This document shows positions 24,701 to 36,990 of a stretch of 64,000 nt of DNA, in pieces; position 1 is the stretch's first letter; each line of letters opens with the position of its first letter. The stretch comes from Luzula sylvatica (lineage: Eukaryota > Streptophyta > Magnoliopsida > Poales > Juncaceae). Where the stretch lies: positions 48,159,052 to 48,223,051 of the forward strand of contig OX326956.1 in NCBI GenBank assembly GCA_946800325.1, read 5' to 3'. The position numbers were made by a program, and so were the translations under genes. Under the pieces are notes generated by a model. It made no database searches. It was not told the DNA's origin and saw only the letters and a program-made list of their open reading frames with translations.

Positions 24701-27700
24701 AATTTTAGAAAAAATTCAAATTTGTGTGGGTAAGTCTTCAATTACGGAGTATTTTTAGTACGACATGAAAATTGAGTATTTTACTTGTGTTACACTTCAA
24801 TTTTAATATTTTTTATTTTAATATTTTCTAAAAAATATCTTAATTGTATTTTTTTCAAGGTGTTAGATTTGAATTTTTGCAATTTAAGAAGTTTTAGAAA
24901 AAAATCAAATTTGTGTGTGTTAGTCTTCAATAACGGAGTATTTTAAGTACGACATGAAAATTGAGTATTTTGCTTGTGTAACACTTGAATTTTAACATTT
25001 ATTTATATAATATCTTAATTGAATTTTTTGAAGGTGTTAGACTTCTATTTTTACATTTTTATGAAATATTTGTAAAAATTGTAATTTGTGTGTGTTAGTC
25101 TTCAATGATGGAGTATTTTGGTTGTGTTACAATTCAATTTTAACATTTTTTAAAAAAATATCTTAATTGAATTTTTTGTAGGTGTTAAACTTCTATTTTT
25201 TTCATTTTGAACAAATGTTTGACAAAATTGAAATTTCTGTGCGTTAGTCTTCAATTACGGAGTATTTTGAGTACGACATGAAAATTGAGTATTTTTCTTG
25301 TTTTACACTTAAATTTTAATTTTTTTTTGAAATATCTTAATTGAATTTTTTGAAGGTGCAAGACTTCTGTTTTTACATTTTTAAGAAATTTTTTAAAAAA
25401 TTGAAATTTGTGTGTGTTGGTATTCAATTACAGAGTATCTTGAATACGACATGAAAATTGAGTACTTTACTTGTGTTACACTTTAATTTTAATATTTTCT
25501 AAAAAATATCCAAATTAATTTTAGAAGGTATAAGACTTCTATTTTTTTCATTTTTGTGGAATATTTGAAAAAATTGTAATTTGTGTGTGTTAGTCCTCTA
25601 TTACGGAGTATTTTTAGTACGACATAAAAATTGAGTACTTTGCTTGTGTTACTCTTCAATTTTAAAACTTTTTTAAAAAATATCTTAATTGAATTTTTTG
25701 AAGATGTTTGACTTCTATTTTTGCATTTTTAATTAAATTTCGAAAAAATTGAAATTTGTGTGTGTTAGTCTTCAATTACGGAGTATTTTGAGTACGGCAT
25801 GAAAATTGAGTATTTTGAGTACGGCATGAAAATTGAGTATTTAGCTTGTGGTTAACTTCAATTTTAACATATTTTTTAAAAAAATATCTTGATTAAATTT
25901 TTTGAAGGTGTTAGACTTCTGATTTTGCATTTTAAAGAAATTTTTGAAAAAATTGAAATTTGCGTGTGTCTTCAATTACGGATTATTTTGAGTACGGTAT
26001 GAATATTTAGTATTTTGCTTGTGTATCACTTCAATTTTAACAATTTTTAAAAAAATATCTTCATTGAATTTTTTGAAGGTGTTAGACTTCGGTTTTTGCA
26101 TTTTTAAGAATTTTTTGAAAAAATTGAAATTTGTGTGTGTTAGTCTTCAGCCATGGAATATTTTGAGTACACCATGAAAATTAAGTATTTTGCTTGTGTT
26201 ACACTTCAATTTTATCATTCTTTTTCAAAATATCTTAATTGAATTTTTTGAAGGTGTTAGAATTCATTTTTTACATTTTTAAGAAATTTGGAAACAATTG
26301 AAATTTGTGTGTGGTAGTCTTCAATTACGGAGTATTTTGAATACGCCATGAAAATTGAATATTTTGCTTGTGTTACACTTCAATTTTATCATTCTTTTTC
26401 AAAATATCTTAATTGAATTTTTTGAAGGTGTTAGACTTCATTTTTTACATTTTTAAGAAATTTTGAAACAATTGAAATTTGTGTGTGGTAGTCTTCAATT
26501 ACGGAGTATTTTGAGTACGCCATGAAAATTGAGTATTTTGCTTGTGTTACACTTCAATTTTAACATATTTTTAAAAAAATTATTCATTGAATTTTTTGAA
26601 GGTGTTAGATTTCAGTTTTTGCATTTTTAAGAAATTTTAGAAAAAACTCAAATTTGTGTGTGTTAGTCTTCAATTACGGAGTATTTTGAGTACGACATGA
26701 AAATTGAGTATTTTTCTTGTGTTACACTTCAATTTTAACCATTTTTTGAAATATATCTTAATTGAATTTTTTTGAAGGTGTTAGACTTCAGTTTTTGCAT
26801 TTATAAGAAATTTTAGAAAATATTGAAATTTGTGTGTGTTAGTCTTCAATTACGGAGTATTTTTAGTACGACATGGGAATTGAGTATTTTGCATGTGTTA
26901 CACTTCAATTTTAACATTTTATAAAAAAATATCTTAACGTAATTTTTTGAAGGTGTTAGACTTCAGTATTTGCATTTTTAAGAAATTTTTGAAAAAGTTG
27001 AAATTTGTGTGTGTTAGTCTTCAATTATGTAGTATTTTGAGTACACCATGAAAATTGAGTATTTTTCTTGTGTTACACTTGAATTTTATCATTCTTTTTA
27101 AAAATATCTTAATTGTATTTTTTGAAGGGGTTAGACTTCAGTTTTTACATTTTTTAGAAATTTTGAAACAATTGAAATTTGTGTGTAGTAGTCTTCAATT
27201 ACGGAGTATTTTGAGTACGACATGAAAATTGAGTATTTTACTTGTGTTACACTTCAATTTTAATATTTTCTAAAAAAGTATCCAAATTAAATTTTTGAAG
27301 GTATTGGACTTCTATTTTTTCATTTTTATGGAATATTTGAAAAAATTGTAATTTGTGTGTTTCTATTACGGAGTATTTTTAGTACGAAATAAAAATTGAG
27401 TATTTTGCTTGTGTTACTCTTCAATTTTAACACTTTTTTTTTAAAATATCTTAATTGAATTTTTTGAAGATGTTTGACTTCTATTTTTGCATTTTTAACT
27501 AATTTTCGAAAAAATTGAAATTTGTGTGTGCTAGTCTTCAATTACGGAGTATTTTGAGTATGGCATGAAATTGAGTATTTTGCTTGTGTATAACTTCAAT
27601 TTTAACTTTTTTTTTTAAAAAAATATCTTTATTCAATTTTTTGAAGGTGTTAGACTTCTGATTTTGCATTTTTATGAAATTTTTGAAAAAATCGAAATTT

Positions 27701-30700
27701 GCGTGTGTCTTCAATTACGGAGTATTTTGAGTACGGCATGAAAATTAAGTATTTTGCTTGTGTATCACTTCAATTTTAACAATTTTTAAAAAAATATCTT
27801 CATTGAATTTTTTGAAGGTGTTAGTCTTCAGTTTTTGCATTTTTAAGAATTTTTTGAAAAAATTTAAATTTGTGTGTGTTAGTCTTCAATTATGGAGTAT
27901 TTTGAGTACACCATGAAAATTGAGTATTTTGCTTGTGTTACACTTCAATTTTATCATTATTTTTCAAAATATCTTAATTGAATTTTTTGAAGGTGTTAGA
28001 CTTCATTTTTTACATTTTTAAGAAATTTTGAAACAATTGAAATTTGTGTGTGGTAGTCTTCAATTACGGAGTATTTTGAGTACGCCATGAAAATTGAGTA
28101 TTTTGCTTGTGTTACACTTCAATTTTAAATTATTTTTACAAAAATTATTCATTGAATTTTTTGAAGGTGTTAACTTCAGTTTTTGCATTTTTAAGAAATT
28201 TTAGAAAAAATTCAAATTTGTGTGTGTTAGTCTTCAATTACGGAGTATTTTTAGTCCGACATGAAAATTGAGTATTTTACTTGTGTTACACTTCAATTTT
28301 AATATTTTTTATTCTAATATTTTCAAAAAAAATATCTTAATTGTATTTTTTTCAAGGTGTTAGATTTCAATTCTTGCATTTTAAGAAATTTTAGAAAAAA
28401 CTCAAATTTGTGTGTGTTAGTCTTCAATTACGGAGTATTTTGAGTACGACATGAAAATTGAGTATTTTGCTTGTGTAACACTTGAATTTTAATATTTTTT
28501 TATATAATATCTTAATTGAATTTTTTGAAGGTGTTAGACTTCTATTTTTGCATTTTTATGAAATATTTGTAAAAATTGTAATTTGTGTGTGTTAGTCTTC
28601 AATGATGGAGTATTTTGGTTGTGCTACATTTCAATTTTAACATTTTTTAAAAAAATATCTTAATTGAATTTTTTGTAGGTGTTAGACTTCTGTTTTTGCA
28701 TTTTTAACAAATTTTTGACAAAATTGAAATTTGAGTGCGTTAGTCTTCAATTACGGAGTTTTTTTAGTACGACATGAAAATTGAGTATTTTGCTTGTTTT
28801 ACACTTAAATTTTAATTTTTTTTTTTGAAATATCTTAATTGAATTTTTTTGAAGGTGTTAGACTTCAGGTTTTGCATTTTTAGGAAATTTTTGAAAAAAT
28901 TAAAATATGTGTGTGTTAGTATTCAATTACAGAGTATCTTGGGTACGACATGAAAATTGAGTATTTTAATTGTGTTGCACTTCAATTTTAATATTTTCTA
29001 AAAAAAATATCAAAATTGAATTTTTTTTGTAGGTATTAGATTTACAGAGTATTTTGAGTACGCCATGAAAATTGAGTATTTTGCTTGTGTTACACTTAAA
29101 TTTTAACATTTTTAAAAAAAATATATTCATTGAATTTTTTGAAGGTGTTAGACTTCAGTTTTTGCATTTTTAACAAATGTTTGAAAAAATTGAAATTTGT
29201 GTGTGTTTGTCATCAATTACAGAGTATCTTGTGTACGACATGAAAATTGACTATTTTAATTGTGTTGCACTTCAATTTTAATATTTTCTAAAAAAAATAT
29301 CTAAATTGAATTTTTTGAAGGTATTAGATTTCAGTTTTTGCATTTTTATGAAATTTTAGAAAAATTGAAATTTGTTTGTTCTAGTCTTCAATTACAGAGT
29401 ATCTTGAGTACGACACGAAATTTGAGTATTTTAATTGTGTTGCACTTCAATTTTAATATTTTCTAAAAAACAATATCTAAATTGAATTTTTTGAATGTAT
29501 TAGATTTCAGTTTTTGCATTTTTAAGAAATTTTAGAAAAAATCAAATTTGTGTGTGTTAGTCTTCAATTACGGAGTATTTTTAGTACGAGATGAAAATTG
29601 AGTATTTTGCTTGTGTTACACTTCAATTTTAACATTTTTTTAAAAATATCTTAATTGAATTTTTTGTAGGTGTTAGACTTCAGTTTTTGCATTTTTAACA
29701 TATATTCGAAAAAATTGAAATTTGTGTGTGTTAGTCTTCAATTACGGAGTATTTTGAGTACGACATGAAAATTGAGAATTTTGCTCTTGTTACACTTAAA
29801 TTTTAACATTTTGTAAAAAAATATCTTCATTGAATTTTTTAAGGTGTTAGACTTCTGATTTTGCATTTTTAAGAAATTTTAGAAAAAATTGAAATTTGTG
29901 TGTGTTAGTCTTCAATTACGAAGTATTTTGAGTACGGCATGAAAATTGAGTATTTTGCTTGTGTTTCACTTCAATTTTAACATATTTTTTTTAAAAATAT
30001 TCTGATTGAATTTTTTGAATGTGTTAGATCTCTCTTTTTGTATTTTTAAGAATTTTTTGAAATAATTTATATTTCTGTGTGTTAGTCTTGAATTATGGAG
30101 TATTTTGAGTACACCATGAAAATTGAGTATTTTGCTTGTGTTACACTTCAATTTTAACATTTTTTTTAAAAATATCTTAATTGTATTTTTTGAAGGTGTT
30201 AGACTTCAGTTTTTGCATTTTTAAAAATTTTTGAAAATTTCAAATTTGTGTGTGTTAGTCTTCAATTACGAAGTATTTTGAGTACGACATGAAAATTCAG
30301 TAGTTTTCTTGGGTTACACTTCAATTTTAACATTTTTTTGAAAAATATCTTAATTCAATTTATTGAAGGTGTAAGACTTCTATTTTTTTGAAATATTTGA
30401 AAAAATTGTAATTTGTGTGTGTTAGTCTTCAATTACAGAGTATTTTGAGTATGGCATGCAAATTGAGTATTTTGCTTGTGTTTCACTTCTATTTTAACAT
30501 ATCTTTTTAAAAAATATCTTGATTGAATTTTTTGAAGGCGTTAGACTTCTTTTTTTGTATTTTTAAGAATTTTTTGAAATAATTGATATTTCTATGTGTT
30601 AGTCTTCAATGACGGAGTATTTTGAGCACGGCATGAAAGTTGAGCATTTTGGTTGTGTTACAATTCAATTTTAATATTTTTTAAAAAAATATCTTATTTG

Positions 30701-33700
30701 AATTTTTTGTAGGTGTTAGACTTCAGTGCTTGCATTTTTAACAAATTTTCAAAAAAATTGAAATTTGTTTGTTCTAGTCTTCAATTACAGAGTATCTTGA
30801 GTACGACATGAAAATTGAGTATTTTGCTTGTGTTACACTTAAATTTTATCATTTTTTAAAAAGATATCTTCATTCAATTTTTTTAAGGTGTTAGACTTCT
30901 GATATTGCATTTTTAAGAAATTTTAGAAAAAATTGAAATTTGTTTGTGTTAGTCTTCAATTACGGAGTATTTTGAGTACGGCATGAAAATTGAGTATTTT
31001 GCTTGTGTTTCACTTCAATTTTAACATATTTTTTTATAAAATATCTTGATTGAATTTTTTGAATGTGCTGGACTTCTGTTTTAGTATTTTTAAGAATTTT
31101 TTGAAATAATTGAAATTTCTGTGTGTTAGTCTTGAATTATGGAGTATTTTGAGTACACCTTGAAAATTGAGTATTTTGCTTGTGTTACACTTCAATTTTA
31201 ACATTTTTTTAAAAAATATCTTAATTGTATTTTTTGAAGGTGTTAGACTTCAGTTTTTGCATTTTTAAAAATTTTTGAAAATTTCAAATTTGTGTGTGAT
31301 AGTCTTCAATTACGGAGTATTTTGAATACGACATGAAAATTCAGTAGTTTGCTTGTGTTACACTTCAATTTTAACATTTCTTTTGAAAAATATCTTAATT
31401 GAATTTATTGAAGGTGTTAGACTTCTATTTTTGCATTTTTATGAAATATTTTAAAAAATTGTAATTTTTATGTGTTAGTCTTCAATTACGGAGTATTTTG
31501 AATAGGGAATGAAAGTTGAGTATTTTGGTTGTGTTACACTTCAATTTTAACATGTTCTTAAAAAATATCTTAATTGAATTTTTTGAAGGTGTTAGACTTC
31601 AGTTTTTGTATTTTTAAGAAATGTTTTCAAAAAATTCAAATTATTGTGTGTTAGTCTTTAATTACGGAGTATTTTTAGTACGACATGAAAATTGAGTATT
31701 TCTCTTGTGTTACACTTCAATTTTAACATTTTTTTTAAAATATCTTAATTCAATTTTTCGAAGGTGTTAGACTTCTATTTTTGCATTTTTGTGAAATATT
31801 TGAAAATATTGTAATTTGTGTGTGTTAGTCTTAAATTACGGACTATTTTGAGCACGGCATGAAAGTTGAGTATTTTGGTTGTGTTACACTTCAATTTTAA
31901 CATTTTTTTGAAAAATATCTTAATTGAATTTTTTGAAGGTGTTAGACTTCAGTTTTCGCATATTTAGGAAATTTTTGAAAAAATTGAAATATGTGTGTGT
32001 TAGTCTTCAATTACGGAGTATTTTGAGTTCGACGTGAAAATTGAGTATTTTGCTTGTGTTACACATCAATTTTAACATTTTTTTAAAAAATATCTTAATT
32101 GAATTTTTTTGAAGGTGTTTAGACTTCAGTTTTTGCATTTTTAAGACATTTTTGAAACAATTGAAATTTGTGTGTGTTAGTCTTCAATTACGGAGTATTT
32201 TGAGTACCACATGAAAATTGAGCATTTTGCTTGTGTTACGCTTAAATTTTAACATTTAAAAAAAAAAATATCTTCATTGAACTTTTTAAGGTGTTAGACT
32301 TCTGATTTTGCATTTTAAAGAAATATTTGAACCAATTGAAATTTGTGTGTGTTAGTCTTCAATTACGGAGTATTTTGAGTACGGCATGAAAATTGAGTAT
32401 TTTGCTTGTGTTTCACTTCAATTTTAACATTTTTTTTTTTTAAATATCTTGATTGAATTTTTTGAAGGTGTTAGACTTATGTTCTTGTATTTTTAAGAAT
32501 TTTTTGAACTAATTGAAATTTCTGTGTGTTAGTCTTGAATTATGGAGTATTTTGAGTACACCATGAAAATTGAGTATTTTGCTTGTGTTACACTTCAATT
32601 TTAATATTTTTTTTAAAATATCTTAATTAAATTTTTTGAAGGTGTTAGACTTCAGTTTTTGCATTTTTAACAATTTTTTGAAAATTTCAAATTTGTGTGT
32701 GTTAGTCTTCAATTACGGAGTATTTTGAGTACGACGTGAAAATTCAGTAGTTTGCTTGTGTTACACTTCAATTTTAACATTTTATTGAAAAATTTATTAA
32801 TTGAATTTATTGAAGGTGTTGGACTTCTATTTTTGCATTTTTTTGAAATATTTGAAAAAATTGTAATTTGTGTGTGTTAGTCTTCAATTACGGAGTATTT
32901 TGAATACGGCATGAAAGTTGAGTATTTTGGTTGTGTTACACTTCAATTTTAACATTTTCTTAAAAAATATCTTGATTGCATTTTTCGAAGGTGTTAGACT
33001 TCAGTTTTTGCATTTTTAAGAAATGTTTTCAAAAAATTCAAATTATTGTGTGTTAGTCTTTAATTACGGAGTATTTTTAGTACGACATGAAAATTGGGTA
33101 TTTTTCTTCTGTTACACTTCAATTTTAACATTTTTTTAAACAATATCTTAATTGAATTTTTTGAAGGTGTTATACTTCTGTTTTTGCATTTTTGTGAAAT
33201 ATTTGAAAAAATTGTAATTTGTGTGTGTTAGTCTTCAATTACGGACTATTTTGAGCACGTCATGAAAGTTGAGTATTTTGGTTGTGTTACACTTCAATTT
33301 TAACATTTTTTTAAATAATATCTTAATTGAATTTTTTGACGGTGTTTGACTTCAGTTTTTCCATTTTTAGGAAATTTTTGAAAAAATTGAAATATGTGTG
33401 TGTTAGTCTTCAATTACGGAGTATTTTGAGTACGACGTGAAAATTGAGTATTTTGCTTGTGTTACACATCAATTTTAACATTTTTTTAAAAAAATATCTT
33501 AAATGAATTTTTTGAAGGTGTTAGACTTCCGTTTTTGCATTTTTAAGACATTTTTGAACCAATTGAAATTTGTGTGTGTTAGTCTTCAATTACGGAGTAT
33601 TTTGAGTACGCCATGAAAATTGAGTATTTTGCTTGTGTTGCACTTAAATTTTAACCTTTTTTTAAAAAGTATCTTAATTGAATTTTATGAAGGTGTTAGA

Positions 33701-33896
33701 CTTCCGTTTCTGCATTTTTAAGAAATTTTTTCAAAAAATTCAAATTATTGTGTGTTAGTCTTTAATTACGGAGTATTTTTAGCACGACATGAAAATTGAG
33801 TATTTTTCTTGTGTTACACTTCAATTTTAACATTTTTTTTAAAAATATCTTAATTGAATTTTTTGAAGGTGTTAGACTTCTATTTTTCCATTTTTT
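7993..33896. repeat. Satellite DNA array, ~175 bp monomer, about 148 copies
   Basis: An uninterrupted 25.9 kb head-to-tail array. Each monomer carries, in order, GAATTTTTTGAAGGTGTTAG, a CATTTTTAAGAAATTTTTGA block, GTGTGTGTTAGTCTTCAATT, ACGGAGTATTTTGAGTACGA, AAATTGAGTATTTTGCTTGT and CACTTCAATTTTAACA, then a run of T and A before the next copy. Successive starts at 8051, 8225, 8401 and 8574 give steps of 173-176 bp. The copy number is length divided by 175. Monomers differ at diagnostic positions and fall into subtypes that recur in order. All monomers run in one orientation. No transposon interrupts the array. The open frames inside it recur with the monomer and have no coding meaning. Length and AT-richness suit a centromeric or pericentromeric satellite, but location cannot be told from sequence alone. 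Confidence 0.97.
15670..15717. repeat. (AT)n microsatellite inside a satellite monomer
   Basis: About 48 bp of pure alternating AT replace the usual T-run/A-run linker of one monomer, between CAATTTTAACATTT and TTAATTGAATTTTTT. It is the only such expansion in the array. Confidence 0.95.
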
Positions 33897-33910
33897 CCTC
33901 GAATATCGCG

Positions 33911-34090
33911 TTAATCCTTTATATGCATCCGAGTCCTCAAAACTGTTTTGAAGATTAGCGTCGATACATGCCAACACAAGGCATGTGAACTTTTGTTCGA
34001 TTCCTTCCTAAGTATATGAAACCCGGAATTCTCTAAAGCCAAAGCCTCGGACCTTGAATCTACCAACTCTGTGTCCAACACATCGCTTTT
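33911..34090 (-). pseudogene. Possible RNase H-domain remnant of a retroelement
   Basis: The minus-strand frame contains LKSDVLDTELVDSR and GFHILRKESNKSSHALC. These resemble the plant retroelement RNase H pattern of an ESD motif followed about 40 residues later by a (V/I)RRxxNxxAHxLA motif. The frame ends within 60 residues and the spacing is shortened. It begins within 15 bp of the right edge of the satellite. I recognise only this weak pattern, so a chance frame is possible. Confidence 0.3.
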
Positions 34091-34554
34091 CAACCTCTAA
34101 TCTAAGAACTATTCTTAGTTTTCGTAGCCAATTTAGGTAGTTCCGGTCCACAAGCTATATATAACATCGATCTTATCGGTATTGTTTTGGTGTTACTAGA
34201 AAACATGATTCTAAATGGAAAATGAAAATTGATCTACTAACCGTGCGTACTCAATATATATGCTTATATGATAGTTTATAGGATTTTATCCAATAAGTTG
34301 CTATAGCATATCGGGTGGGATCTCATTATTTAGGTAGGATTTTATCCACTCGCATCCTATGCGACTCTTGACCATTTATAGGATTCCGATATCGAATCGT
34401 ACCACATACAATCCTAGTTCCGGGTGTACATCTTATCTATGCCCCGAACTCCAATCCTATTGGCCTGGACATTTAAGTCACAACCATCTCCAATCATATT
34501 GGCCTGGACGGTTAAGTCACAACCATACTCATCGTATCGTTCAAATAAACTATT
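34091..34554. repeat. Non-coding stretch with a 39 bp tandem duplication at 34451-34528
   Basis: TATTGGCCTGGAC followed by TTAAGTCACAACCAT occurs twice in a row (34451-34489 and 34490-34528) with a few differences. GGATTTTATCCA also repeats near 34285 and 34341. The character is that of retrotransposon non-coding DNA. No gene is seen. Confidence 0.45.
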
Positions 34555-35163
34555 TGTTGGGTATCGGCGTCACTACCGAACCCCGCGCAGCGGATTGAGG
34601 GGCATGGTCCGACCCGATCCCGAGGACCACGTCACCGATCCGATCGTACAAATCCTATCTACATGCAACTACCTATGAAATTAACTCTTAATTCATAGAG
34701 AATCATACCGCGTGAAATTGATCACGGAGACGTGTTGACACTTTCGTAGTTGTTGTCTTGCTCGCTTCGATTCCAGTAACACGCACGTCCCACGCCCGCA
34801 CGATTCGACACCTAGATCGAAGCTCCGATTTGTCGTATACAACAGGAATTGCTCCGGTTCATCTCCGACCTTGCTAGCTTGATCACAACAGAAAGTTTCA
34901 GCCGAAACTTCTCTACTCGTATTCACCGCGAGTCTCGTTTCTCGGTTACGCGTGATTCCCCTTAAATCACCGTAAACTTGCTCAAATCCCTTAATCTCCA
35001 ATGGAGCTTTCTCTCGATTTGTCTCACAAGTTTCTGCCTTTTCTTAGAACTAGAATGACCAGTGAGAGAGAGAGAGGAATTTCTCAGATCTTATAATCAA
35101 AGACTCCATTAATAGGGCATTAATTAGTATCAAAACTGTCAATCCAGAATTTGGATCACGATC

Positions 35164-35403
35164 CGTCATGACGCACGATATGGTGCGTCGTGACGGACGT
35201 GTCACGAGTACTGGATTTAGCCGTTACACATGATTTTCATTTCTCCCCACTCTCGATCTCAGATTCAGGTGTCGCTCCGTCATGACGGACAGGATTGTCC
35301 GTCATGACGCACTGGATGGTGCGTCACGACGCTATACTCACAGATTGGTCTGCACATAAATACATTAGTGTACGTCATGACGGACCATATGGTGCGTCAT
35401 GAC
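35164..35403. promoter_or_regulatory. Cluster of CGTCATGACG palindromes in the LTR U3
   Basis: The 10 bp palindrome CGTCATGACG is present intact at 35164, 35278, 35300 and 35373. A fifth copy at 35395 is split by the hAT insertion and continues at 36998. Variants (GTGCGTCGTGACGG, GTGCGTCACGACG) lie between. Each half contains TGACG, the core of TGA-class bZIP sites. Being in the U3 part of the LTR, the cluster could be the element's enhancer, which is inference. Confidence 0.55.
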
Positions 35404-35406
35404 TAG

Positions 35407-36284
35407 TAGAGGTGGCAAACGGGTGAGTTCGGGCGGTTTCGGGCTAAACCCATCGGGTTTCGGGTTAATTATCGGATTCGGATTTTTTCGGGTTAAGTCG
35501 ACTCGGATCAGGTCGGGTTCTGCTCGGGTCATATTTGGTCGGATCAATTTCGAGTTGAAATTATAGTCGGGTCGGATTTTCATATTCGGGATGATTCGGA
35601 CTCGGGTTAAATAGGGATTTCGGATTTAATCGGATACGGGTTCGTTCCGGATTCGGATTCTTTCGGAATTCGGGTTAGTTAAATTCGGATTGTGTCGGGT
35701 TTTTTTAATGATCCACTAAATTTTTTTTTTTCGAAATATTGGATATAAAACTAAAATTATTATTCAAATCATTATAACTTCCTTTTCCAATTATAATTTA
35801 AATAATAATATAGTGATGACTTGGTTTCCTGGTTTTTAAAGTAGGGCCCCATCTTCTTTCCTCCCCTTACGAATGAGATTAGAACACCTCCTTCAAAAAA
35901 AAATTAATTTTCCTTCAAAAAAAAAAAAAAATTAGTTTATGAATTATGTGAACCTTGTCCGTAAATAATATTTGTATTCAGAGAAACAATATTTCTAATC
36001 GGGTCAACTCGGGTTAATATGATTTGAATCGGGTCAATTTCGGTTCGAGCTATTTGGGTTCGGACTTGTCGGTCTCGAATTTATCGGGTTTTGGACAACT
36101 CGGATTCGGATCGAGTTGGGTCGGACTACTATGTAACACCGGGTCAATTTTGGGTCGGATTTCTCGGGTTCGAGTCGGTCGGGTTCGGTCGTTTGAATTT
36201 TCTAAAATTTTTGGGTCGCGGACGAGCCTGACCTCGGGCGAGTCGGGCGGTTTTTTCGGATTCGGGCTGCATTTGCCACCTCTA
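35407..36284. mobile_element. Non-autonomous hAT element (inner, younger insertion)
   Basis: 878 bp, starting TAGAGGTGGCAA and ending TTGCCACCTCTA, a perfect 12 bp inverted repeat. It is flanked by identical 8 bp copies of ATGACTAG (35399-35406 and 36285-36292). The interior is CGGGT/TTCGG-rich near both ends and AT-rich in the middle (35700-35990). No transposase. The long open frames across it come from the repetitive ends. It sits inside the terminus of another hAT element (36290-36990). Confidence 0.85.
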
Positions 36285-36289
36285 ATGAC

Positions 36290-36990
36290 TAGAGGTAGCA
36301 ATCGGGCGGGTAGGGTCAGGTTCGGTTCGGGTTGTTTCGGGTTCGGGTCGTTTCGGGTTGCGGGTCATTCGGGTCATCGGGTCGTTCGGGTCGCGGGTCG
36401 TTCGGGTTCGGGTTGTTTCGATTTTTGGGTCATTCGGTTCCGGGTCGTTTTGGTTTTCGGATCATTCGGGTTCGGATCGTTTCGGTTTTCGGGTCATTTG
36501 ATTTCGGGTCGTATCGGTTTTCGGGTCATTCGGGTTCGGGTCGTTTCGGTTTTCGGGTCATTCGGGTCTTGACTATTTTGATTTTCGGGTAATTCAGATT
36601 TCACAAAATTTGATTTCGAATCATTCGATTTTTCAAAAATTTATTTTTCGGGTAATTTCTGATTTATTTTATTGATTCCGAGATATTTTAGCAATATTAT
36701 ATTGATTTTAACATAATATTTCAATTTTTGGGTCATTCGGATCGTGAATTTCGGGTCATTCGGGTCATGAGTTTCGCGTCATTCGGGTTTCGGGTTAGTT
36801 CGGGTTTCGGGTCGTTCGGTTTAGGGTCGATTTCGGGTTCGGGTCATTCGGTTTCGGGTCGATTTCGGATTCGGGTCATTCGGTTTCGGGTTCGGGTCGT
36901 TGACTTTTTCAATATTTTCGGGTCGGGTCGGGTTCTGGTTCGGGCGGATCGGGTCATTTTTTCGGGTCGGGTCAGATTTTGCCAGCTCTA
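36290..36990. mobile_element. Non-autonomous hAT element (outer, older insertion)
   Basis: It starts TAGAGGTAGCAA and ends TTGCCAGCTCTA, a diverged inverted repeat. The interior is mostly tandem (TCGGGTCATTCGGGT)-like repeats. The target duplication is GTCATGAC, left copy 35396-35403 and right copy 36991-36998. The left copy is now separated because the younger hAT duplicated the first three bases (TAG) of this element as part of its own target. It lies in the LTR. Confidence 0.8.

Noticed and set aside
12532..30160. Several open frames of 60-90 codons in the satellite with similar Lys/Phe-rich products
   Set aside because: They recur with the monomer, differ by chance stops, and have no codon structure; they are by-products of the repeat.
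7993..33896. A CRISPR-like or rDNA-like interpretation of the array
   Set aside because: There are no unique spacers and no rRNA sequence; the full monomer repeats head to tail, which is satellite DNA.
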